A stretch of DNA of 64,000 bases from DATFQI01 sp963831105 (GTDB lineage: Bacteria; Actinomycetota; Thermoleophilia; Solirubrobacterales; Solirubrobacteraceae), in the NCBI GenBank assembly GCA_963831105.1, contig CAWHOS010000012.1, forward strand, positions 186,001 to 250,000, read 5' to 3'. The notes under the pieces were generated by a model. That model was not told the DNA's origin. It saw only the letters and a list, made by a program, of their open reading frames with translations, and did not search any database. Below are positions 1 to 7,778 of the stretch, in pieces. Every line of letters starts with the position of its first letter. Within the stretch, counting starts at the first letter, position 1. The position numbers and the translations under genes are program-made.

Positions 1-71
1 GGACGGTCACGCGCGCTGGCGCCACCACGGCCGCGGCGCCGGCGAAGGGTTGACGCGAACGAGCGGCGCGG

Positions 72-287
72 CTAGCGCGTGCGAGGCCGGTCGAACGAGG
101 CGAGCTCGCGGATGTACGCGAGCGTGACCTCCTGCTCGAGCAGGTGCGCGCGGCGGTCGGCGTCCCGGCGGGCGCTCGGGCGCGGGCGTGAGGTGGAGCG
201 GGTCGCGCCCGGGCGGCGGGAGCGGGCGGGAGTCGAGACGGTGCTGCGGTGGATCGTGGCGGAGATGGTTGTGCGTCCTTCCCTGTC
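72..287 (-). other. possible coding remnant without a start codon
   Basis: Read on the minus strand up to the TAG at 72-74, this stretch is open and has a protein-like C-terminus (…LLEQEVTLAYIRELASFDRP…), with a GGAAGG-like ribosome site near 285. No ATG, GTG or TTG lies at a suitable distance from it, so either the start is damaged or the open frame is accidental. It is divergent from the tetR gene and would share its control region. I do not recognise a family, and a non-coding interpretation is about equally likely. Confidence 0.25.
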
Positions 288-297
288 GTCCTACACT
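269..297 (+). promoter_or_regulatory. promoter of the first tetR gene
   Basis: A TTGTGC -35 box (269-274) is followed after exactly 17 bp by TACACT (292-297), a good actinobacterial -10. Transcription would begin near 303-305, inside the first of two operator-like palindromes, which is a repressible layout. Confidence 0.5.
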
Positions 298-301
298 GAA
301 T

Positions 302-352
302 CGGAGGAAGCCTCCGGTTCGGAAGACTATCACGAATCGGAGGGTGCCTCCG
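302..352. promoter_or_regulatory. twin operators of the TetR regulator
   Basis: Two copies of the palindrome CGGAGG-N3-CCTCCG lie at 302-316 and 338-352. Both are embedded in the longer direct repeat GAATCGGAGG…CCTCCGGTT and their centres are 36 bp apart. They sit between the -10 box and the start codon of the tetR gene at 356, so autorepression is the simple inference. The GGAGGG inside the second copy may double as part of the ribosome binding region. Confidence 0.6.
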
Positions 353-355
353 GTT

Positions 356-931
356 ATGACCGCGCCGACCCACGACAAACCGCTCCGCAAAGACGCCCAG
401 CGCAACCGCGAGAAGCTGCTCGCGGCGGCCGTGGAGCTGTTCGCCGAGCGCGGGACGGAGGGGTCGCTCGAGGAGGTCGCCAAGCGGGCCGGCGTCGGGA
501 TCGGCACGCTCTACCGCCACTTCCCGACGCGCGACGCGCTCGTCGAGGCGGCGTACCGGAACGAGGTCGCCCAGCTTCGCGCGGCGGCCGACGAGCTGCT
601 CGCCGAGCTGCCGCCCGACGCGGCACTCGAGGCCTGGGCGCGCCGCTTCGTCGAGTACGGCACGGCCAAGCGCGGGATGCGCGACGCGCTGCAGTCGATC
701 GCGGGCGCCGGCTCGGACCTGTTCGCGGACACGCGCGGCCAGGTCACCGAGGCCGTCGCGGTGCTGCTGCGGGCGGGCGCCGAGGCGGGCACGCTGCGCT
801 CCGACGTCGAGCCCGAGGACGTCCTGCGCGCGATGGGCGCGATCTGGCTCGTCGCCGACGGCGACGACTTCGCCGAGCAGGCGATGCGGATCCTCCGGCT
901 CGTGCTCGACGGCCTCCGCTACCGCGCATAG
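356..931 (+). CDS. TetR/AcrR family transcriptional regulator
   Basis: A 191-residue one-domain-plus-ligand-domain regulator. The N-terminal helix-turn-helix is typical of TetR proteins: a helix with LLAAAVELFAERG, then VAKRAGVGIGTLYRHFPTRDAL as the recognition region. The remaining ~130 residues would form the helical ligand-binding and dimer domain. I chose the ATG directly after the second operator because the conserved HTH begins about 15 residues later; upstream in-frame codons run through the operators. It probably represses itself and perhaps the region to the left. Its ligand and other targets cannot be read from the sequence. Confidence 0.85.
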   Translation: MTAPTHDKPLRKDAQRNREKLLAAAVELFAERGTEGSLEEVAKRAGVGIGTLYRHFPTRDALVEAAYRNEVAQLRAAADELLAELPPDAALEAWARRFVEYGTAKRGMRDALQSIAGAGSDLFADTRGQVTEAVAVLLRAGAEAGTLRSDVEPEDVLRAMGAIWLVADGDDFAEQAMRILRLVLDGLRYRA

Positions 932-1038
932 CGGCTTCGCGCCCCGCGCCGCTCCGCGCGGCCCGCGCCGCTCCGCTCCGCGCCGCGCCCGGCATGGCCC
1001 TGGCGCGCGTGGCGGCGGCGGTGCGTCCGCCCGTCATG

Positions 1039-1052
1039 CGAACATATGTTCG
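1039..1052. promoter_or_regulatory. LexA/SOS box overlapping the dinB start
   Basis: CGAACATATGTTCG is a perfect 14-bp palindrome matching the Gram-positive/actinobacterial LexA operator (CGAAC-N4-GTTCG). Its centre contains the ATG at 1046 of the polymerase gene. LexA bound here would cover the translation start itself. Confidence 0.75.
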
Positions 1053-2245
1053 TGTCACGTGAAGCCTCGATCCTGCACGCCGACCTCGACTCGTTCTTCG
1101 CGTCGGTCGAGCAGCGCGACGACCCGCGGCTTCGCGGCAAGCCGGTGATCGTCGGCGGCGGGGTCGTGCTCGCCGCCAGCTACGAGGCGAAGGCCTACGG
1201 CGTCGCCGGCGCGATGGGCGGCGGGAAGGCGCTGCGGCTGTGCCCGCACGCGATCGTGGTCCCGGCCCGGATGGAGGCGTACTCGGAGGCGAGCAAGGCC
1301 GTCTTCGCGGTCTTCGAGGACATGTCGCCGGTGGTCGAGGGCATCTCGATCGACGAGGCGTTCCTCGACGTGCGCGGGATGGAGCACTTCGCGGGCACCC
1401 CGCGGCGGATCGCCGAGCGGCTGCGGGCGCGCGTGCGCGACGAGGTCGGGCTGCCGATCACCGTCGGCGTCGCGACCACGAAGCACCTCGCCAAGGTCGC
1501 GAGCGCCGCCGCCAAGCCGGACGGGCTGCTCGTCGTGCCGGCGGGGGAGGAGCTCGCGTTCCTGCACCCGCTGCCCGTCGAGGCGATCTGGGGCGTCGGG
1601 CCGAAGACCGCGGGGCGCCTGCACGCGCGCGGGCTGATGACCGTCGGCCAGGTGGCCGCGGTGCCCGAGGGGACGCTGATGGCGATCGCCGGCCGCGCGG
1701 CGGGGCGGCACCTGCACGCGCTCGCGCACAACCGCGACCCGCGGCCGGTCAAGGGGCGCGCGCGGCGGCGCTCGATCGGCTCCCAGCGCGCGCTCGGCCG
1801 CCGCCAGCGCTCCGACGCGGAGCTCGACGCGATCCTCGTCGGGCTCGTCGACCGCGTCACGGCGCGGCTGCGCACGGCACGCCGCGCCTGCCGCACCGTC
1901 GTGCTGCGGCTGCGCTTCTCCGACTACGCGACCCGCGCCACGCGCTCGCACACGATGGCCGAGGCGACCACCGTCACCCCCGTGATCCTGGCGGCGCTGC
2001 GCGGCGTGCTGGCGGCCGCGATGCCGCTGATCCGCGAGCGCGGGATCACGCTGCTGGGCATCTCGCTCACCAATCTGTGCGACGCCGACGCCGTCCAGCT
2101 CGCGCTTCCGCTGGACCGGCGCCGGCCCGCAGCCCTGGACACGGCGGTCGACGGCGTGCGCGAGCGCTTCGGCAAGGAGGCGATCACGCGCGCCGTGCTG
2201 CTGGACCGCGACCAGGGGGTGTCGATGCCGCTCCTGCCCGACTGA
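1046..2245 (+). CDS. dinB: DNA polymerase IV (Y-family translesion polymerase)
   Basis: Full-length Y-family polymerase (399 aa) that copies damaged templates during the SOS response. The palm metal-binding motifs are present: LHADLDSFFASVEQ near residue 11 supplies the first Asp, and ISIDEAFLDV near 105 supplies the Asp/Glu pair. The HhH stretch IWGVGPKTAGRL and a C-terminal little-finger domain follow. Because the ATG at 1046 lies inside the LexA box, translation might instead begin at the in-frame GTG at 1052. A single DinB-type protein is more likely than ImuB because all catalytic acids are kept. Confidence 0.92.
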   Translation: MFVSREASILHADLDSFFASVEQRDDPRLRGKPVIVGGGVVLAASYEAKAYGVAGAMGGGKALRLCPHAIVVPARMEAYSEASKAVFAVFEDMSPVVEGISIDEAFLDVRGMEHFAGTPRRIAERLRARVRDEVGLPITVGVATTKHLAKVASAAAKPDGLLVVPAGEELAFLHPLPVEAIWGVGPKTAGRLHARGLMTVGQVAAVPEGTLMAIAGRAAGRHLHALAHNRDPRPVKGRARRRSIGSQRALGRRQRSDAELDAILVGLVDRVTARLRTARRACRTVVLRLRFSDYATRATRSHTMAEATTVTPVILAALRGVLAAAMPLIRERGITLLGISLTNLCDADAVQLALPLDRRRPAALDTAVDGVRERFGKEAITRAVLLDRDQGVSMPLLPD

Positions 2246-2288
2246 CGTGCCGCCCGGCGGGGCGGCGCCCGGCGCCGCCCCGCGGCGC

Positions 2289-2837
2289 TCAGCTCGTCAC
2301 GCGGTCCTCGGCGGGCTCGCGACGGAAGCGCGATTGCGCGGGCCCGGCGTCGACCTCGCGCAGCCGCCCCGTCTCGACCTCGTACACGAATCCGCGTACC
2401 GAGTCCTTGTGCGGGATGAACGGGCTCGCCTGGATGCGGGCGATCGACTGACGCACGTCCTCGTCGAGATCGGAGAACGCCTCGGCGGCCCACTCGGGCT
2501 TGATGCCGGTGTCGTCCTGGACCGAGCGCTTGAACTCGTCGTCGGTGAACGTGAGCATCCCGCAGTCCGTGTGGTGGATGAGGATGATCTCCGTGGTCCC
2601 CAGCAGGCGCTGGGAGATCGCCAGCGAGCGGATCTCGTCGTCGGTCACGACGCCGCCGGCGTTGCGGATCACGTGCGCGTCGCCCTCCTCGAGCCCGAGC
2701 ACCCGGGTGGGGATGAGGCGGGCGTCCATGCAGGCGACGACGGCGACCCCCTTGGCGGGCGGCAGCGGCAGCTCGCCCTTGTCGAAGCTCGCCGCATACG
2801 CCTCGGCGTTGCGCAGCAGTTCGTCGGTGGTGCTCAT
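2289..2837 (-). CDS. beta-carbonic anhydrase
   Basis: Interconverts CO2 and bicarbonate; 182 residues, the short beta class. Zinc ligands and the Asp/Arg dyad are visible in VACMDARL (Cys, Asp, Arg) and LIHHTDCGM (His, Cys). The ATG at 2837 is preceded by GAGGAG at good spacing and is preferred over the GTG four codons upstream. The set of motifs resembles the Rv1284-type mycobacterial enzyme. It faces away from dinB with a 43-bp gap. Bicarbonate supply could matter for the carboxylating reductase at 33.8 kb, but that link is speculative. Confidence 0.93.
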   Translation of the reverse strand: MSTTDELLRNAEAYAASFDKGELPLPPAKGVAVVACMDARLIPTRVLGLEEGDAHVIRNAGGVVTDDEIRSLAISQRLLGTTEIILIHHTDCGMLTFTDDEFKRSVQDDTGIKPEWAAEAFSDLDEDVRQSIARIQASPFIPHKDSVRGFVYEVETGRLREVDAGPAQSRFRREPAEDRVTS

Positions 2838-2894
2838 GGCGCTCCTCACATCGGTGGGAGGCTCAAACGTATCAATCCCGATCGGGTTGCACGG

Positions 2895-3467
2895 TTAATG
2901 CGGGTGCTCGCCGCCGGTGGCGGCGGGCGGGCGGGACTCCTCGGCGAGCGAGGTGATGGTGAGGGTGCCGCGGGAGGCGTCCTCGAGCACGGAGGACGCC
3001 TCTTCGCCCGAGCGGGCGTAGAGCTCGACGAGCAGGTGGACGACGATCTGGTCGTCGTCGTGCTTGTGGAAGCGCACGTGGGTGAAGAACTCGCGCGTGC
3101 CGTGGTCGCCGAAGGCCGCGTAGGCGAGCGAGTCGGCCGCCTCGGGGCCCGAGCAGGTCTCGACGGAGTCCGAATCGACGGTCACGGTGCAGGAGGCGAC
3201 CCACGGCGTGCCGACCACCATCCGCTCCCAGCGGTCCTCGATCGGCTCGATGCGGCCGTTGTGGAACGCGAGGTGCGGCTGGTCGTGCATGCAGTCCAGG
3301 CACTGCACGACGGCCTCCTGGATCTCGTCGACGACCTCCGCGCGCTCGCCCGTCACCGAGTCGATGCGGTGGATGCCCTCGTAGTGGACCTGGACCTCCA
3401 GCTCCTGCGACCAACACCGGTAGCAGCGCAGCCAGGAACCGATCGGCGCTGAGTTCGACCCCTCCAT
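2895..3467 (-). CDS. conserved hypothetical protein with two CxxC motifs
   Basis: A 190-residue protein I do not recognise. Near the N-terminus RCYRCWSQ and, about 40 residues on, VQCLDCMHDQ give two CxxC pairs, suggesting a zinc ribbon. The rest is mixed alpha/beta with an acidic, His-rich patch (FHKHDDDQIVVH) and a His-containing tail. Start: the ATG at 3467 lies 7 nt after a TAGAAT box, the leaderless geometry; an in-frame ATG at 3476 overlaps that box and is less likely. It is divergent from the crotonase with overlapping promoters, so the two may be co-regulated. Confidence 0.7.
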   Translation of the reverse strand: MEGSNSAPIGSWLRCYRCWSQELEVQVHYEGIHRIDSVTGERAEVVDEIQEAVVQCLDCMHDQPHLAFHNGRIEPIEDRWERMVVGTPWVASCTVTVDSDSVETCSGPEAADSLAYAAFGDHGTREFFTHVRFHKHDDDQIVVHLLVELYARSGEEASSVLEDASRGTLTITSLAEESRPPAATGGEHPH

Positions 3468-3474
3468 GCCGGTC

Positions 3475-3484
3475 ATTCTATGCT
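3475..3484. promoter_or_regulatory. overlapping divergent -10 boxes
   Basis: TAGAAT (minus strand, 3480-3475) is followed by 7 nt and the ATG at 3467. TATGCT (plus strand, 3479-3484) is followed by 7 nt and the GTG at 3492. The two hexamers share two base pairs, so both promoters cannot be melted at once. Confidence 0.5.
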
Positions 3485-3491
3485 CCGGCCC

Positions 3492-4328
3492 GTGGGCGAC
3501 ACCGTTGGTTACGAGCTCGACGGTGCCGTCGCGACGCTCACCCTGAACCGCCCGCAGCGCCTGAACGCGATCGTGCCGGCGCTGATCGAGGACCTCGAGG
3601 CCGCGCTGGACCGCGCCGAGGCCGACGATCTCGTGCGCGCGATCCGGCTCCGCGGGGCGGGCCGCGCCTTCTGCGCCGGCTACGACATCGAGTGGGGCGC
3701 CGACGCGATGGAGGCCGCCGAGGGCGGGCGCGCATGGGACCCGATGGCCGACTACCGCATGATGTCGCGCTTCGTCGGCGCCTACATGCGCCTCTGGCGC
3801 TCGCCGAAGCCGGTGATCGCGCAGGTCCACGGCCACTGCGTCGGCGGCGGGACCGACTTCGCGCTCTGCTCGGACCTGATCGTATGCGCCGACGACTGCC
3901 GGATCGGGTACCCGCCGGCGCGCGTCTGGGGCTCGCCGACCACCTCGATGTGGATCTACCGCGTCGGCCTGGAGCGCGCCAAGCGCCTGTTGCTGACCGG
4001 CGACCCGCTCGACGGGAAGACGGCCGTCGCCTGGGGTCTGGCGTCGGAGTCTCACCCTCAGGATGAGCTAGAAGAAGCAGGTCTCGCCCTCGCGCGGCGC
4101 GTGGCGCTGCTGCCGGCGAACCAGCTCCAGATGATGAAGCTGCTCGTCAACCAGGCCTACGAGCAGATGGGGCTCGCGACGACCCAGCTCGTGGGCACGC
4201 TGCTCGACGGCGCCGCGCGCCACACGCCCGAGGGCCTCCAGTTCACGAAGGCCGCGATGGCCGACGTCCGCACGGCCGTGGCCGAGCGCGACGCGCCGTT
4301 CGGCGACTACGGCCAGGAGCGCCGGTGA
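3492..4328 (+). CDS. enoyl-CoA hydratase/isomerase (crotonase) family protein
   Basis: Crotonase-fold acyl-CoA enzyme, about 279 aa. The first oxyanion-hole segment AFCAGYDIEW and the second, HGHCVGGGTDFALCSDL, are intact, and ATLTLNRPQRLNA near the N-terminus is typical. The acid residues that define true hydratases are not clearly placed (IGYPPARVWGSPTT), so the precise reaction (hydratase, isomerase or hydrolase) is open. I prefer GTG 3492 over ATG 3480 because the ATG overlaps the -10 hexamer. It ends in a GTGA overlap with the next gene, implying translational coupling. Confidence 0.85.
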   Translation: MGDTVGYELDGAVATLTLNRPQRLNAIVPALIEDLEAALDRAEADDLVRAIRLRGAGRAFCAGYDIEWGADAMEAAEGGRAWDPMADYRMMSRFVGAYMRLWRSPKPVIAQVHGHCVGGGTDFALCSDLIVCADDCRIGYPPARVWGSPTTSMWIYRVGLERAKRLLLTGDPLDGKTAVAWGLASESHPQDELEEAGLALARRVALLPANQLQMMKLLVNQAYEQMGLATTQLVGTLLDGAARHTPEGLQFTKAAMADVRTAVAERDAPFGDYGQERR

Positions 4329-4720
4329 GGCGCGCCCTGGGCACCGCGGCGGTCGCCGCCGCGCTGCTGGCCGGCTGCGGCAGCGACCCGAGCCCCCAGG
4401 CGCAGGTCCGCGAGACGCTCGACGAGTTCGGCCGCGCGACCGCCGCCAAGGACTACCAGGCGCTCTGCGACCGCGTGTTCGCGCCCCAGCTCATCGGCAA
4501 GCTCACCCAGGTCGGCCTCCCGTGCGAGGTCGCCATGCAGCGCAGCTTCGAGGACGTCGAGAACCCGCGGCTGACGATCGGGAAGATCACCGTCGCCAAG
4601 GACGAGAAGAGCGCCAAGGCCGAGGTGCGCACGGCCGCCTCGGGGCAGACGCCCTCGCAGGACACGGTCACGCTCGTGCCCGTCAAGGACGACGGCTGGC
4701 GCGTCTCCTCGCTGGGCTGA
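4325..4720 (+). CDS. small lipoprotein, NTF2-like
   Basis: A 131-residue lipoprotein. A short signal peptide ends in the lipobox LLAGC, so Cys at about residue 18 would be lipidated and the protein held on the outer face of the membrane. The body (QVRETLDEFGRATAAKDYQALCDRV… and a C-terminal VPVKDDGWRVSSLG) has the pattern of an NTF2-like/DUF4878 fold: one helix that counts residues per domain, then beta strands ending in a 'dGWrv' strand. The GTG start overlaps the stop of the crotonase gene. Function unknown. Confidence 0.75.
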   Translation: MRRALGTAAVAAALLAGCGSDPSPQAQVRETLDEFGRATAAKDYQALCDRVFAPQLIGKLTQVGLPCEVAMQRSFEDVENPRLTIGKITVAKDEKSAKAEVRTAASGQTPSQDTVTLVPVKDDGWRVSSLG

Positions 4721-4843
4721 CCGGCCGGGTATCCGCACCAGCTTCCGGCGTGGCGGCCGCACCACGGTTGGGGTGACGACCGGCCGGTCTCAAAGGAGTG
4801 CTCCGGAGACCATTGCGACTCCAATTCCTCCCCAGGAGCACGA

Positions 4844-6362
4844 ATGCGAATCAAGACGACCTTGCTGGCGGCGTGTGCCGTGGCGCTGATCGCGCCCGCG
4901 GCATCGCAGGCCGCCACGCTCGGCATGGAAGGCAACACGCTCGTCTACCGAGGCGAGGGCAGCGAGGGCATCAGCCTGCTGCTCTCCAGCTACGACGACT
5001 GGGACACCGGCAAGACCTACCTGCGCTTCTCCGACAGCGGCGCCGACCGGGTCCAGATCAACACCGGCATCTGCCAGAACCACCAGTACGGCGGCATCAT
5101 CTGCGACCGCGACCTCAACCGCCCGATCAAGATCGAGGGCTCCGAGGCCAAGGACGACATCAGCATCTACAGCTCCGAGGCCGTGCCGGACTCGATCCCG
5201 GTGGCGATGAACGGCAACGGCGGCGACGACCGCATCAAGGACGCCTACGACAGCGCGGCCGGCCGCGCGATCACCGGCGGCGCCGGCAACGACGAGCTCA
5301 CGGGCTACGCGGGCTCCGACACCCTCGACGGCGGCGACGGCAACGACAAGCTCGACGGCGGCCAGGGCAACGACAAGGTGCTCGGCGGCAACGGCGACGA
5401 CGCGGTCGACGGCGACGGCTACGAGGATCCCGGCGCGGACGTGATCGACGGCGGCGCGGGCTACGACTACTTCGAGGGCTGGGGCCAGCCGGAGCAGCTG
5501 CAGCGCCAGCCGACGGTCACGCTCACGCTCGACGGGGCCGCCAACGACGGCCGCCCGGGCGAGAACGACAATGTCACCAACGTCGAGGACTTCCAGATGT
5601 ACGTCGTCGGCTCCTTCACCGGCTCCGACGGCCCGGAGAAGTTCATCATCGCCAACCCGGGCAACACCGGCCCGTCGACCCTCGTCGGCCGCGGCGGCGA
5701 CGACGAGCTCGTCGGCCACGACTTCGACGACTCCGTCGACGGCGGCACGGGCAACGACCACGTCGAGGGCGGCCTCGGCAACGACACCGTCACCGGCGGC
5801 CCCGGGCGCGACACGATCTACGGCGACGCGACCGCGTCCCGCTGCACGTACTACTCGTGCAAGATCCCGTTCGGCAACGACGTCATCAACGCCCGCGACG
5901 GCGAGGCCGACAACGTCGACTGCGGCATCGGCCAGGACAAGGCGACCGTCGACGCGATCGACACGGTGACCAACTGCGAGACCGTCGAGGGCGGCGGCTC
6001 CAACGGCGGTCCGGCGCCCGACGGCGCGGTCGGAGCGCTGAAGCTCTCCCTCGGCTCCGCGAAGCTGGCCGCGGTCGCCGCCAAGGGCCTGAAGGTCAAG
6101 GTCGCCTGCGTCGGCCGCCTGCACCGCCACGGGCACGATGACCGCCGACAAGGCGACCGCGCGCAAGCTCGGCGCCAAGAAGATCGGCTCGGGCAAGGGC
6201 AAGGCCACCAAGGCCGGCACCGCCACGGTGACGATCAAGGTCGCCAAGAAGGTCGCCCGCAAGCTCAAGCGGCTCAAGTCGGCCAAGGTGACGGTCAAGG
6301 TCACCGTCAAGCAGAACGGCGCCTCGCGCAGCATCAGCCGCGCGCTGACGCTCAAGCGCTAG
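4844..6362 (+). CDS. secreted protein with hemolysin-type Ca2+-binding repeats (one frameshift)
   Basis: Starts with a clear signal peptide (MRIKTTLLAACAVALI…AASQAA) behind an AGGAG site. Two blocks of RTX-like nonapeptides follow: GGAGNDELTGYAGSD… around residues 145-190 and GGDDELVGHDFDDSVDGGTGND… around 285-325. Such repeats bind calcium in a beta-roll outside the cell. A Lys-rich C-terminal domain (KKVARKLKRLKSAKVTVKV) is read in a different frame: one extra base near 6113-6119 shifts the frame, and removing it joins both parts smoothly. The stop shares the bases CTAG with the convergent GH5 gene. No catalytic domain is seen, so it may be structural or adhesive. Confidence 0.8.
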
Positions 6363-7765
6363 CGCGGCGAGACCCGCACGCGGACGCGGCTGGTGGTCGC
6401 CCTGACCACCAGCCGCCTCGCGTTGCGGCGCGACACGCGGCGGCCGCCGTTCACGCGCACCCGGTAGCCCCGGCCGTAGTGGACGGCGACCGGGAGCGAG
6501 ATCGCGCTGCGCCCGCGGCGGCGGGCCGTGTAGCGCAGGTCGAAGGCGCCCGTCGCGGGATCGAAGCTCCAGCGCGCGCCGCGGCCGGCGATCCGCTCGG
6601 GGAAGGCGCGGGCGAGCACGCGCAGCTTGTCCGCCTTGACGGTCCCGCCCTCGTCGACGATCGACTCGGCGTCGGCGCTCGCGCCCGGGCTCGTGCGGGC
6701 CGAGGTCGTCGGGTCGAAGTAGGTCTTGTACTGCCAGTAGTGCCAGCTCTGGCCCGCCTGATCGGCGAGCGCGGCGATCCGGCCGACGACGGCGAGGTCG
6801 TCCGTGGCGCCGAACTCCGTCAGCAGCGGCGCCACCCCGGCGGCGCGAGCGACCGCGACGGAGCGCTCGAGGGCCTCGCGCTCGAGGTCGTCGCAGGAGC
6901 GCTCGGAGCGCAGCGGGTGCGGGCAGTAGACGTGGTAGGAGAGGCCCTGCCCGCGCCGCAGCGTTCCGGCGATCGTGTAGGGGTAGCCGAAGGCGGTCGT
7001 CAGGAAGTCCTCGTAGAAGACGGGGTGGCGCGGGTCCGCGGCGCGCATCGCGGGGACGAGCTCCTCGTAGAACGGCCTCAGCCACTGATCGCCCGCCGCG
7101 GGGTCGGGCGGCAGCCCGCACGGCGCGCGCTGGATCTCGCACGAGGGCTCGTTGAACGCGTCGTAGCCGACCACGCCGTCCTCCCGCCGCAGCTCGCGCG
7201 CGAGCCGGGCGAAGGCGGCGACGAAGCGCGAGCGGATGCCGTCGCGGTTCTCCCAGAAGCTCGTGAACGCGCGCCCGACCGCGGGCTGCGTGTAGTCGTA
7301 GGGGTGGCCCGCGGAGGTCGGCGGGAACGGGATCCCGTCGTCGAGCGTCGCCCACTCGGGCGCGCCGTTGCCGCGGTAGCGCTCGGACCACTCGTCCTGG
7401 TGCATGTCGACGAGCACGTAGAGCCCGCGCCGCGCGGCGAGCCGCGTCAACCGCACGATCTCGGCCACGTAGGCCTCGTCCAGCTGCCCCGGCGCCGGCT
7501 CGAGCGCCTTCCACGTCACGCCGAGCCGGATCGAGTTCATGCCCCACGAGCGCAGCCGCGCGACGTCCTCGCGGTCGAAGCTGGTCCGCTCGGCGGTGCC
7601 GTTGGGGTGGTAGGGCGCGACCTTGTAGGCGACGTTGACGCCGTGCAGCACCACCGTCCGCCCGCGGCCGTCGACGAGCGCGCCGCGCTTGACCTTCAGC
7701 GGCGCGGCGGCGGCGCTCGCCGGGAGCAGGAGCAGGGCGGCGAGGAGCAGCGGCAGCGGACGCAT
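6359..7765 (-). CDS. secreted glycoside hydrolase family 5 (endoglycoceramidase-like)
   Basis: A 468-residue secreted enzyme with an N-terminal signal peptide (RPLPLLLAALLLLPASAAA). The family 5 (beta/alpha)8 fold is marked by VVLHGVNVAYK, WGMNSIRLGVTW, YVLVDMHQDEWSE, the acid/base in YDAFNEP and the nucleophile in LLTEFGATDD. DMHQD and the C-terminal beta domain resemble endoglycoceramidases, which release oligosaccharide from glycosphingolipids; a plain glycosidase is possible. The ATG at 7765 lies 7 nt after a TAGGTT hexamer whose TAG is the stop codon of meaB, so it may have its own leaderless promoter besides read-through from the operon. Confidence 0.85.
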   Translation of the reverse strand: MRPLPLLLAALLLLPASAAAAPLKVKRGALVDGRGRTVVLHGVNVAYKVAPYHPNGTAERTSFDREDVARLRSWGMNSIRLGVTWKALEPAPGQLDEAYVAEIVRLTRLAARRGLYVLVDMHQDEWSERYRGNGAPEWATLDDGIPFPPTSAGHPYDYTQPAVGRAFTSFWENRDGIRSRFVAAFARLARELRREDGVVGYDAFNEPSCEIQRAPCGLPPDPAAGDQWLRPFYEELVPAMRAADPRHPVFYEDFLTTAFGYPYTIAGTLRRGQGLSYHVYCPHPLRSERSCDDLEREALERSVAVARAAGVAPLLTEFGATDDLAVVGRIAALADQAGQSWHYWQYKTYFDPTTSARTSPGASADAESIVDEGGTVKADKLRVLARAFPERIAGRGARWSFDPATGAFDLRYTARRRGRSAISLPVAVHYGRGYRVRVNGGRRVSRRNARRLVVRATTSRVRVRVSPR

Positions 7766-7772
7766 TTCGCGG

Positions 7773-7778
7773 AACCTA
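7773..7778 (-). promoter_or_regulatory. -10 box of the GH5 gene, overlapping the meaB stop
   Basis: TAGGTT on the minus strand, 7 nt upstream of the ATG at 7765. Its first three bases are the TAG stop of the upstream GTPase gene. Confidence 0.45.

Noticed and set aside
7..507. Minus-strand 166-codon frame at the left edge
   Set aside because: It runs antisense through the tetR HTH and both operators and has a Pro/Arg-rich shadow composition; only the separate frame ending at 72 has any protein-like character.
2247..3452. Long plus-strand open frame opposite the carbonic anhydrase and CxxC genes
   Set aside because: Composition of a shadow frame (runs of DR, GE, LV); the minus-strand genes have motifs and ribosome sites.
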